From Paraburkholderia sp. (GTDB lineage: Bacteria > Pseudomonadota > Gammaproteobacteria > Burkholderiales > Burkholderiaceae): a DNA stretch of 40,686 nucleotides. The DNA lies in assembly GCF_026225065.1 (NCBI RefSeq), contig NZ_JAMFSB010000173.1, positions 1 to 40,686 of the forward strand. Reading direction: 5' to 3'. Below the pieces are notes generated by a model. That model worked only from the letters and a program-made list of their open reading frames with translations, was not told the DNA's origin and made no database searches. Position 1 is the stretch's first letter, and each line of letters opens with the position of its first letter. The translations under genes and the position numbers were made by a program. This document shows, in pieces, positions 34,604 through 40,686 of this stretch.

Positions 34604-35890
34604 TCAAACGTTGAGGCCCGGCGCAGGTTGAGCGCCCGCTGCTGCGCTCTGTCCGAACTTGCTTTCCGGCTGCATGCGGAAGGCCAGCACGACACCGATC
34701 CCCATCAGCAGCATGCTGCCGAGAAACGGCAGCTCCCAACTACCGAAGCGGTCGATCAGGAACCCCCCCACGACTGGTGAAATGATTGCGGCCAGCGCCG
34801 AGCCCGTGTTCATCATGCCGCTGGCAGTGCCTGAATATTCCGGTGCAATGTCCATCGGGATCGCCCACATCGGTCCGATCGTCATTTCCGCAAAGAAAAA
34901 GCCTGCGGACAGACATGCCATCGAGACGTACAGGTTGTGAGCAAACATCAACGGCACCAGCACGATCAGCGTCAGCAGCATGCACAGCGATACCATCCAG
35001 CTACGCGCGCGTTTCAGGCTGCCAGTGCGAGTGAAAATCTTGTCGGTGACGATACCGCCAAGGGTGTCGCCGAGCACGCCCGCGAAGAACACCGTCGAGG
35101 CAAACAGGGCCGACTTCTGCAGGTCGAGGTGATAGCTATGGAGAAAGTATTGGGGAATCCAGCTCAAGAACAGCCACAGCGTCCACCCATAACAAAAGTA
35201 GACAATCGTGACCGGCACCATGCGACGAAACAAGGCCATCCACGGCACTTTGACAGCCCTCGGCTTGGGTACGGGAAGCACCTCGAGCTCATCGGACGTG
35301 ATGCGCGGATGGTCTTTCGGATGCTCGGTGAAGGTCACCGCCCAGACGATCACCCACAGAAGACTGAACACACCGCAAATGTAGAACGACTGGCGCCAGC
35401 CCCAGGTGGCCATCACCAGAACGATCGCGCTAGGCGCCACCGCATTGCCGATACGCGAGGCAGCGTGCGTGATGCCCTGCGCGAAGCCGCGTTTCTCTTT
35501 GGCGACCCAACGCGCCATGGCGGCGGTCGCTGCCGGAAACGTCGCGCCCTCACCGAAGCCGAGCAGCAGTCGTGCGGCAAGCAGCGACGTGAGGCCGCCT
35601 GCGAGACCGGTAAGAATCGTCGCCACTGCCCAGACCGCGCCGCAGCAGATCAGGGTCCGCTTCGCGCCGAAGCGGTCGCTTACCCAGCCACCGATGATCT
35701 GAAACACGAGGTACGGGTACGCAAAGGCGGAAAAGACCAGACCGATCTGTGTATGTGAAAGTTGGAACTCCTTACCGAAACCAGCTGCTGCGGTACTGAC
35801 GTTGACACGGTCAAGATAGGTAATGAAGTACATGATGCAGAGCATCAATAGAACGATACTGCTCGCACTGGTCACACGAAACCGCTTCAT
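34604..35890 (-). CDS. MFS transporter, anion:cation symporter (ACS) family
   Basis: 428 residues with twelve hydrophobic helices. The loop 2-3 signature GGWVSDRFGAKRTL, YLDRVNVSTAA in helix 1 and LLGFGEGATFPAATAAMARWV place it in the ACS group (GudP, ExuT, phthalate and glucarate importers). It probably takes up the organic acid degraded by the adjacent enzymes. ATG 35890 is chosen because GGAG precedes it by 8 nt and the family start (MKRFRVTSASSIVLLML) fits. Located between the aminotransferase and the hydratase-family gene. Confidence 0.92.
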   Translation of the reverse strand: MKRFRVTSASSIVLLMLCIMYFITYLDRVNVSTAAAGFGKEFQLSHTQIGLVFSAFAYPYLVFQIIGGWVSDRFGAKRTLICCGAVWAVATILTGLAGGLTSLLAARLLLGFGEGATFPAATAAMARWVAKEKRGFAQGITHAASRIGNAVAPSAIVLVMATWGWRQSFYICGVFSLLWVIVWAVTFTEHPKDHPRITSDELEVLPVPKPRAVKVPWMALFRRMVPVTIVYFCYGWTLWLFLSWIPQYFLHSYHLDLQKSALFASTVFFAGVLGDTLGGIVTDKIFTRTGSLKRARSWMVSLCMLLTLIVLVPLMFAHNLYVSMACLSAGFFFAEMTIGPMWAIPMDIAPEYSGTASGMMNTGSALAAIISPVVGGFLIDRFGSWELPFLGSMLLMGIGVVLAFRMQPESKFGQSAAAGAQPAPGLNV

Positions 35891-35969
35891 CGTCTGTCTC
35901 CGTTGCTGCGATCGACTGCGTGCCTGAAACGGCACGCTGCGTCGTTATTCCCCTGGCGTGCGCTGCGTG

Positions 35970-35999
35970 GCCGTAGCGCCTTGTGGACCGCTACGGCCG
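35970..35999. promoter_or_regulatory. 10-bp-arm inverted repeat between aminotransferase and transporter genes
   Basis: GGCCGTAGCG and CGCTACGGCC, perfect 10-bp arms with a 10-nt loop, in the 180-nt gap after the aminotransferase. A second hairpin (GGGGAAGA/TCTTCCCC, 36019-36041) precedes it on the minus strand. Neither has a T-run, so they may be mRNA-stability or partial terminator elements that separate expression of the two genes. Confidence 0.4.
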
Positions 36000-36070
36000 C
36001 TAAGACCGTTTACCGCGAGGGGAAGACTCCTCCTCTTCCCCCTTTACTCTTTACCCGCAATGCAGACAGC

Positions 36071-37291
36071 TCAGGCCGCGGCTTTCAGACCGGCCCGTTG
36101 AGCCTCGGCAGTCAACCAGTCCATTGCCGCCGGCAACCCGCTCGCCGCAACCGGCACGCCCGCCAGTTTCAGGCCCATTTCGCAACCGGCCAGCGTCGCC
36201 AGCAGCGTGAGGTCGTTGCAGTCGCCCAGATGGCCGATGCGGAACATACGGCCCTTCATCTTGCCAAGGCCCGTGCCGAGCGACATGTCGAAGCGTTCGT
36301 AGATGGTCTTGCGCACGGCGTCGGCGTCGATACCTTCCGGCATCATCACGCCCGTCAGCACCGGGCTATATACGGCGGGGTCCGCACACTGGATCTCAAG
36401 ACCCCAAGCCCGCACGGCGCGGCGGCAGGCTTCGGCGAGACGCTCATGGCGTGCAAAGACGTTGTCGAGGCCTTCGTCGAAAATCATCTCGAGCGCTTCC
36501 GACAAGCCATAGAGCAGGTTCGTGTTCGGCGTGTACGGCCAGTAGCCGGACTTGTTCATCTCGATGATCTCAGTCCAGTCCCAGAAGTTGCGCGGCAACT
36601 TCGCCTGCTTGCCGGCGGCGATCGCCTTCGGCGACACCGCGTTGAAGCTGATGCCCGGCGGCAGCATCAAACCCTTTTGCGAGCCGGACACCGTGACGTC
36701 GACGCCCCACTCGTCATGACGATAGTCGGCGCAGGCCAGACCCGAGATGGTGTCGACCAGCAGCAGGGCCGGGTGACCGGCCGCGTCGATCGCACGGCGC
36801 ACCGCGGCGATATCGGAGGTCACGCCCGTCGAGGTCTCGTTGTGCACCACGCAGACCGCCTTGATCGCATGCTGTGTGTCTTCACGCAGACGCGCTTCGA
36901 TCATTTGCGGCTGCACACCGCGGCGCCAGCCTTCGATACCCGGCAGACCGAGAAACTCTGGCTTCAGGCCGAGGTTTTCGGCCATCTTCTTCCACAGCGT
37001 CGCAAAGTGGCCCGTCTCGAACATCAGTATGTGGTCCCCAGGGCTCAACGTATTCGCGAGCGCGGCTTCCCATGCGCCAGTGCCCGAAGCCGGGTAGATC
37101 ACCACCGGCTGCTGGGTCTTGAAAATCTTCTTGATGCCGTCCAGCACCTTCAACCCGAGCGCGGCGAATTCCGGGCCGCGGTGATCGATGGTGGGGTAGC
37201 TCATCGCCCGCAGGATGCGGTCGGGCACGGGGCTCGGCCCCGGAATCTGCAGGAAGTGACGGCCCGCAGGATGAAAATCGAGTTTCAGCAT
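36071..37291 (-). CDS. Class V PLP aminotransferase (serine--glyoxylate/alanine--glyoxylate type)
   Basis: 406 residues. The sequence matches serine-glyoxylate and related aminotransferases: LQIPGPSPVPDRILRAM at the start, YPASGTGAWEAALANTLSPGD, HNETSTGV, LLLVDTISGLA with Asp180, and VSGSQKGLMLPPG with the PLP lysine Lys206. The C-terminal RIGHLGDCN segment is also typical. It moves an amino group between an amino acid and glyoxylate or another keto acid. ATG 37291 has GGAG 8-10 nt before it. A perfect TTTTGCATGCAAAA operator candidate lies just upstream, shared with the divergent GntR regulator. Confidence 0.9.
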   Translation of the reverse strand: MLKLDFHPAGRHFLQIPGPSPVPDRILRAMSYPTIDHRGPEFAALGLKVLDGIKKIFKTQQPVVIYPASGTGAWEAALANTLSPGDHILMFETGHFATLWKKMAENLGLKPEFLGLPGIEGWRRGVQPQMIEARLREDTQHAIKAVCVVHNETSTGVTSDIAAVRRAIDAAGHPALLLVDTISGLACADYRHDEWGVDVTVSGSQKGLMLPPGISFNAVSPKAIAAGKQAKLPRNFWDWTEIIEMNKSGYWPYTPNTNLLYGLSEALEMIFDEGLDNVFARHERLAEACRRAVRAWGLEIQCADPAVYSPVLTGVMMPEGIDADAVRKTIYERFDMSLGTGLGKMKGRMFRIGHLGDCNDLTLLATLAGCEMGLKLAGVPVAASGLPAAMDWLTAEAQRAGLKAAA

Positions 37292-37309
37292 GGGTCTTCT
37301 CCGATTGAA

Positions 37310-37323
37310 TTTTGCATGCAAAA
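37310..37323. promoter_or_regulatory. Palindrome 1 (GntR operator candidate) upstream of the aminotransferase
   Basis: TTTTGCATGCAAAA, perfect 14-bp dyad 19 nt upstream of the aminotransferase start. A near-identical copy is at 37446-37459. The TGT/GCA-type core with A/T flanks fits FadR-subfamily GntR operators. Confidence 0.7.
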
Positions 37324-37445
37324 AACTATATCAGACGATCGATGACTAACCCAAGGCAAACGTGGGTTGCTGACACCAGTGTTTACCCGCTATCTTACCT
37401 AAAGGGCCGGCTTCCTATAAAATCGCCTCCAATGATAATGAGGGT

Positions 37446-37459
37446 TTTTGTATGCAAAA
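37446..37459. promoter_or_regulatory. Palindrome 2 (GntR operator candidate) over the regulator start codon
   Basis: TTTTGTATGCAAAA differs from the first copy by one base and includes the ATG of the GntR gene (37452). Binding there would block both transcription and access to the GAGGG ribosome site, which suggests direct autorepression. Confidence 0.65.
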
Positions 37460-38177
37460 TTCGGAATTTGAAGCGGATACCGCCAGCAGCCCGCTGATGC
37501 CGAAGGTTGAGCGGCAACGGTTGCATGACACCGTAGTTGAGCACATTCGGCGCTTTATCGTCGAAGGCGTACTGGAGCCGGGCAAGAAGCTCAACGAGCG
37601 CGAGTTGTGCGAGACGCTCGGCATTTCGCGCACGCCGTTGCGCGAAGCGCTGAAGGTGCTCGCGGCTGAAGGGTTGATCGAGATCTGGCCGAACCGCGGC
37701 GCGTCGGTGTCGAAGATGTCCGAGGCAGAGTTACGCGAGACCTTTGAGCTGATGAGTGGACTCGAAGCGTTTTCGGGCGAGCTGGCAGCCGAACGTATTA
37801 CCGCGGCAGAACTGGCCGAGATCAAGGCGTTGCATTACGCGATGCTAGCGTGTCGCGCGCAGAACGATCTGGCGGGGTACTACAGCCGCAATCAGGCGAT
37901 CCACGACAAGATTAATGAGGCGGCACGCAATGGGGCGTTGCGGCAGACCTATATTTCGGTGAACCGACGGTTGCAGGCGCTGCGGTTTCGGTCGAACTTT
38001 CAGATTCCGAAGTGGGACCGCGCAATTCACGATCATGGCGAGATGCTGGAAGCGCTGGAAGCGCGCGATGGGAAGCGGCTGAGCGCGATCTTGCGGCAGC
38101 ATTTGCTGGACAAGCGCGATGCGGTGCTACAGGTGCAGTCGCGGGAAGATGTGGCGGCTTCGCCGCTGAAGGCTTGA
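37452..38177 (+). CDS. GntR-family regulator, FadR/FCD subfamily
   Basis: 241 residues. N-terminal winged helix-turn-helix (about 22-92; VVEHIRRFIVEGVLEPGKKLNERELCETLGISRTPLREALKVLAAEGLI-type core) followed by an all-helical FCD ligand-binding domain (about 98-220; FELMSGLEAFSGELAAERI, HDKINEAARNG, IHDHGEMLEALEARD) whose His/Asp residues usually hold a metal and an organic acid. It is divergent from the aminotransferase gene and probably represses the catabolic genes and itself until an acid inducer is present. GAGGG lies 7 nt before the ATG. Confidence 0.93.
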   Translation: MQNSEFEADTASSPLMPKVERQRLHDTVVEHIRRFIVEGVLEPGKKLNERELCETLGISRTPLREALKVLAAEGLIEIWPNRGASVSKMSEAELRETFELMSGLEAFSGELAAERITAAELAEIKALHYAMLACRAQNDLAGYYSRNQAIHDKINEAARNGALRQTYISVNRRLQALRFRSNFQIPKWDRAIHDHGEMLEALEARDGKRLSAILRQHLLDKRDAVLQVQSREDVAASPLKA

Positions 38178-38197
38178 GGCGAATCCGGAGCGGTGGC

Positions 38198-38506
38198 CTA
38201 GGCTGCTGCTACGGCCGGCGCACGTTTGATCTTCTTGGGGGCATGCTTGCGCGCGTGCCAAAGATCGTAATCTAGCTGCATGCCGAGCCACAAATCGGCG
38301 CGACCGCCACGCTCGACTCCGAGCCATTGTTCGATGCGCAGCGCCATTTCTGGCGTAATCCCGCCGCGCTCATTCAGCAGACGAGACAAGGTAACCCGAG
38401 AGACTCCGAGTTGCTCCGCAGCCTCGGTGACCGTCAGGCCGAGCGCGGGCAGAACGTCTTCGCGAAGGATGGCCGCAGGATGCGGCGGATTGAACATTTT
38501 GGACAT
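38198..38506 (-). CDS. higA: HigA-type antitoxin / HTH regulator
   Basis: 102 residues of the VapI/HigA family: HPAAILREDVLPALGLTVTEAAEQLGVSRVTLSRLLNERGGITPEMALRIEQWLG, a Cro-type helix-turn-helix, and the WLGMQLDYDLWHARK tail of HigA. It neutralises the upstream-encoded toxin and represses the pair. It lies 81 nt after the toxin gene, in the toxin-first order usual for higBA. Start MSK at 38506 is preferred, with ATG 38497 as an alternative. Confidence 0.9.
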   Translation of the reverse strand: MSKMFNPPHPAAILREDVLPALGLTVTEAAEQLGVSRVTLSRLLNERGGITPEMALRIEQWLGVERGGRADLWLGMQLDYDLWHARKHAPKKIKRAPAVAAA

Positions 38507-38587
38507 GGCTTTAGTCACTACTAAAATCTGATGTGCCGGGCGACTTTCGTACCACATCGCGGCGGCAGGGCCAGGCGAACTGATGCT

Positions 38588-38866
38588 CTAATGGTAGTCC
38601 TTATAATCAACCAAGATCGCGTCTTCGCCTTCAAATGCGAATGTTAGCCTCCAGTTGCCGTTTACCTCTATCGCCCACAGCCCAGATTCGCTTCCCCTAA
38701 GTGGGTGCAATCCCCAACCGGGCTGATTCATATCCTGCGGCGATTTTGACCTGTTTAGCGCCGTCAACTGACGGCCCAATCGCGCCCGGTGAGCCGCCTG
38801 GATTCCTGCTGCTGAACCCGTCTCAAAAAAGCGCTGCACACCTTTGTGTTTAAACGATCGGATCAT
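38588..38866 (-). CDS. higB: HigB/RelE-type toxin
   Basis: 92 residues of the HigB/RelE fold: IRSFKHKGVQRFFETGSAAGI at the N-terminus, ARLGRQLTALNRSKSPQDM, HPLRGSESGLWAIEVNGNWRLTFAFEGEDAILVDYKDYH at the C-terminus, with the family's terminal DY-DYH. Ribosome-dependent mRNA cleavage is the family activity. The ATG is preceded by a promoter region containing a palindrome at 38899-38919. It is complete, so the pair should be functional. Confidence 0.9.
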   Translation of the reverse strand: MIRSFKHKGVQRFFETGSAAGIQAAHRARLGRQLTALNRSKSPQDMNQPGWGLHPLRGSESGLWAIEVNGNWRLTFAFEGEDAILVDYKDYH

Positions 38867-38898
38867 AGTACGTTATTCGGACCTGCCGTACGGTTGAA

Positions 38899-38919
38899 GT
38901 GTATCATGTATTAATACAC
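38899..38919. promoter_or_regulatory. Palindromic operator candidate of the higBA pair
   Basis: TGTATTAATACA is a perfect 12-bp dyad (38907-38918) with an extra TGTAT half-site 2 bp to the left (38900-38904). It is about 40 nt upstream of higB, where HigA or HigBA complexes usually bind. Confidence 0.6.
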
Positions 38920-39286
38920 CTTACGATGTGGAATGCGCTGCATTTCGCCAAAGCGGCCGGAGTTCAAGGAAGCGTTCTTGTGACTATCGCCGCGTACGCT
39001 CAGTTGCGATAGATGCATAATCGAGGGACGCGAAAGCATGCAATATGATTCCGATGCCATATCGTCCTGACTCTTGCTTGCGAGCCAGTAAGTGATTTGA
39101 CCATACACCAACAGCGCCGTTGGTCGAGGCCACACAATTTGACAATCCGGCGCTATCAGGAAGGACGGGTACGACCTCCACCCACGCGAAACCTCGCGTC
39201 GCCCCGCCACCACATCCAGGCGGCCACCGACCTATGGTAGAAAGCAAGTTCACCCCTCCATAACGTGAACTCGCCGAGACCACCCT
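38920..39286. other. Intergenic region between higBA and the antiporter, no confident gene
   Basis: About 370 bp with lower G+C than the flanks. A minus-strand frame (38911-39213, 100 codons from GTG) has no ribosome site and no recognised product and is not called. No repeat, RNA gene or clear promoter for the antiporter was recognised. Confidence 0.4.
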
Positions 39287-40686
39287 ATGTCCTCCGTTGT
39301 GGCCTTCAAACTGGTCTTGTTGTCGCTCATCGCGATGATCGGGCTGCAACTGCTCGCGAAGCGCCTGCGCTTGCCACCCGCCGCCGCTCTGTTGATAGGC
39401 GGCGCTGCAATGGCCTTCGTACCCGGCCTGCCCACCGTCACGCTCGATCCCGCTCTCGTGCTGATCGTGTTCCTGCCGCCCCTGCTGATGGACGGCGCCT
39501 ACTTCTCCGTCTGGGCTGAATTCAAACGCAACCTCGGCGGCATCCTGTTGCTTGCGATCGGCGCGGTCGCTTTCACGACGCTGGTGGTCGGCGTAGTCGC
39601 GCATCAGGTCGTGCCGAGCTTGCCGTGGGGCGCCTGTTTTGCACTCGGCGCGATCGTCTCACCGCCCGATGCAGTCGCCGCCAAAGCGGTACTCGAGCGC
39701 GTCGCGCTGCCACGTCAGCTGATGGTGTTGTTAGAAGGCGAGAGCCTGCTGAACGACGCCGCCGGCCTCGTGCTGTTTCGCTTCGCCGTCGCCGCGGCGT
39801 TGACGGGCGCCTTCAGTACCGGGCACGCTGTCGCCAGCTTCGCGATCCTCGCGCTGGGCGGCGTCGCAGTCGGCGGTGCAATCGGCTTCCTCGTCGTGAA
39901 GCTGCTTGCGTATCTCGACGACGACTATCTGATGATCACCGCGTCGGTACTCGCCGGGTGGATCACTTATATCGCCGGCGAAATGCTCGGTGTCTCCGGC
40001 GTCATCGCTACGGTCAGTTGCGGCATGACGCTCGGCTGGTATCAGCACGAGATTTTCTCCGCCGCGGTACGCACGCGCGGCACGGCCTTCTGGCAAGTCG
40101 TCATCTTCCTGATGGAAGCGCTGGTGTTCATTCTGATCGGCCTGTCACTGCGCGGCGTGATCGTCCGTCTGGGTGGCGTGGGTGATGCACTGATCGCCTT
40201 CGCGCCGGCGGTCGCCGCGGTGCTCGCGGCCGTCGTGCTCTCGCGCTTCGTTTGGGTGTTCGGTTCCGAAGCGTTGAAAAGCGCGTTCCGCACGCTCTTG
40301 CGACGCAGCGGCGCCGCGCCCGACTGGCGCTCGGCAACCGTCATGAGTTGGGCAGGGATGCGTGGAGTCGTTACGCTTGCGATCGCCTTGTCCTTGCCGG
40401 ATGCGATGCCCGGCCGCGATCTGATTCTCGTCGCTTCGTTTGCCGTGATTCTGGTGACGGTGCTCGGTCAAGGCACCACGATTGGCTCACTGATTCGATG
40501 GGTCAAACCCGCTCACATGGCAGAGCGGGACGAAAGGCTTTTGAGCGAGCCGCAAGCCTGGGCGCGCCTTGAGGCCGCGCAACTCGCTGCTATCCAACCG
40601 CTTGTGCACGATGCCCAAGGCCACGTCATTCACCCGCGTCTGCTCGAACAGTACAGCTACCGTGCGCGCATCACCGAAGCGCATCA
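39287..40686 (+). CDS. CPA1-family sodium/proton antiporter (NhaP-like), 3' end beyond window
   Basis: The plus strand is open from ATG 39287 to the window edge (466 codons shown), so the C-terminus is missing. It shows the CPA1 fold: about ten to twelve hydrophobic helices with LARIVFLPPLLMDG-like FLPPLLMDGAYFS, LGAIVSPPDAVAAKAVLER and LEGESLLNDAAGLVLFRFA. These hold the conserved proline-aspartate and Asn-Asp ion-binding residues. It also has the later WAGMRGVVTLAIAL segment. A cytoplasmic tail begins at about residue 405. It exchanges Na+ (or K+) for H+ across the inner membrane. No strong ribosome site is seen before the ATG. Confidence 0.9.
   Translation, partial: MSSVVAFKLVLLSLIAMIGLQLLAKRLRLPPAAALLIGGAAMAFVPGLPTVTLDPALVLIVFLPPLLMDGAYFSVWAEFKRNLGGILLLAIGAVAFTTLVVGVVAHQVVPSLPWGACFALGAIVSPPDAVAAKAVLERVALPRQLMVLLEGESLLNDAAGLVLFRFAVAAALTGAFSTGHAVASFAILALGGVAVGGAIGFLVVKLLAYLDDDYLMITASVLAGWITYIAGEMLGVSGVIATVSCGMTLGWYQHEIFSAAVRTRGTAFWQVVIFLMEALVFILIGLSLRGVIVRLGGVGDALIAFAPAVAAVLAAVVLSRFVWVFGSEALKSAFRTLLRRSGAAPDWRSATVMSWAGMRGVVTLAIALSLPDAMPGRDLILVASFAVILVTVLGQGTTIGSLIRWVKPAHMAERDERLLSEPQAWARLEAAQLAAIQPLVHDAQGHVIHPRLLEQYSYRARITEAH

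Noticed and set aside
35903..37345. 480-codon open frame on the plus strand
   Set aside because: It lies opposite the class V aminotransferase, has a His/Arg-rich non-protein-like composition and no recognisable domain.
38911..39213. 100-codon minus-strand frame between higBA and the antiporter
   Set aside because: GTG start without a ribosome site, no recognised product, and its end runs into the higBA operator palindrome.
1..40686. CRISPR arrays, tRNA or rRNA genes, prophage modules
   Set aside because: No regularly spaced repeats, no tRNA-like cloverleaf and no phage structural or integrase genes were recognised on either strand.

Overview
The window looks like a chromosomal piece of a Paraburkholderia/Burkholderia-type betaproteobacterium. 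This rests on high G+C, a short phasin for polyhydroxyalkanoate granules, cepacian-style exopolysaccharide (EPS) assembly genes and a YdiJ-type D-2-hydroxyacid dehydrogenase. It is an inference from gene content; no rRNA, tRNA or marker gene is present to fix the species.

Left third (about 1-13.5 kb): an EPS assembly operon on the minus strand. In transcription order: a small leader ORF, a WcaJ-type initiating phosphotransferase, a Wzb-type phosphatase, a secreted low-complexity protein of unknown function, the Wza-type export lipoprotein, the Wzc-type chain-length/tyrosine kinase, a Wzy-like polymerase, three glycosyltransferases (GT2, GT4, GT2) and a secreted DUF4838 glycosidase-like protein that runs off the left edge. 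Most junctions overlap or are a few bases apart. No flippase (Wzx) is visible. Directly upstream, in the same direction, is an EAL-domain gene whose catalytic residues are largely lost, flanked by clusters of GTTACG half-sites. This suggests c-di-GMP-linked control of the EPS genes (inference).

Middle (about 13.7-30.7 kb): an IS5-type transposase remnant in a gene-poor, lower-G+C stretch, then housekeeping and accessory genes. These are a hypothetical protein, a phasin with promoter, operator-like palindrome and terminator, a small hypothetical, a J-domain protein, a RidA-family protein, an outer-membrane barrel protein, a large hybrid histidine kinase with receiver and HPt domains, a decayed DNA-alkylation-repair locus (truncated Ada/AlkA N-terminus plus an ogt gene with an in-frame amber codon), a small conserved protein, a DedA-rhodanese fusion, a cNMP-binding/thioredoxin-reductase-like fusion, a YcaQ-type DNA glycosylase, a small hypothetical, and a divergent EamA exporter/AraC regulator pair.

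Right (about 30.7-40.7 kb): a catabolic group on the minus strand (YdiJ-like FAD/Fe-S dehydrogenase, FAH/hydratase-family enzyme, MFS transporter, class V aminotransferase) with a divergent FadR-type GntR regulator. Two near-identical palindromes lie in the shared control region. A HigB-HigA toxin-antitoxin pair follows, then the 5' part of a CPA1 sodium/proton antiporter that runs off the right edge. Two substantial genes, at the extreme left (minus) and extreme right (plus), are open to the window edges and were read directly from the sequence.
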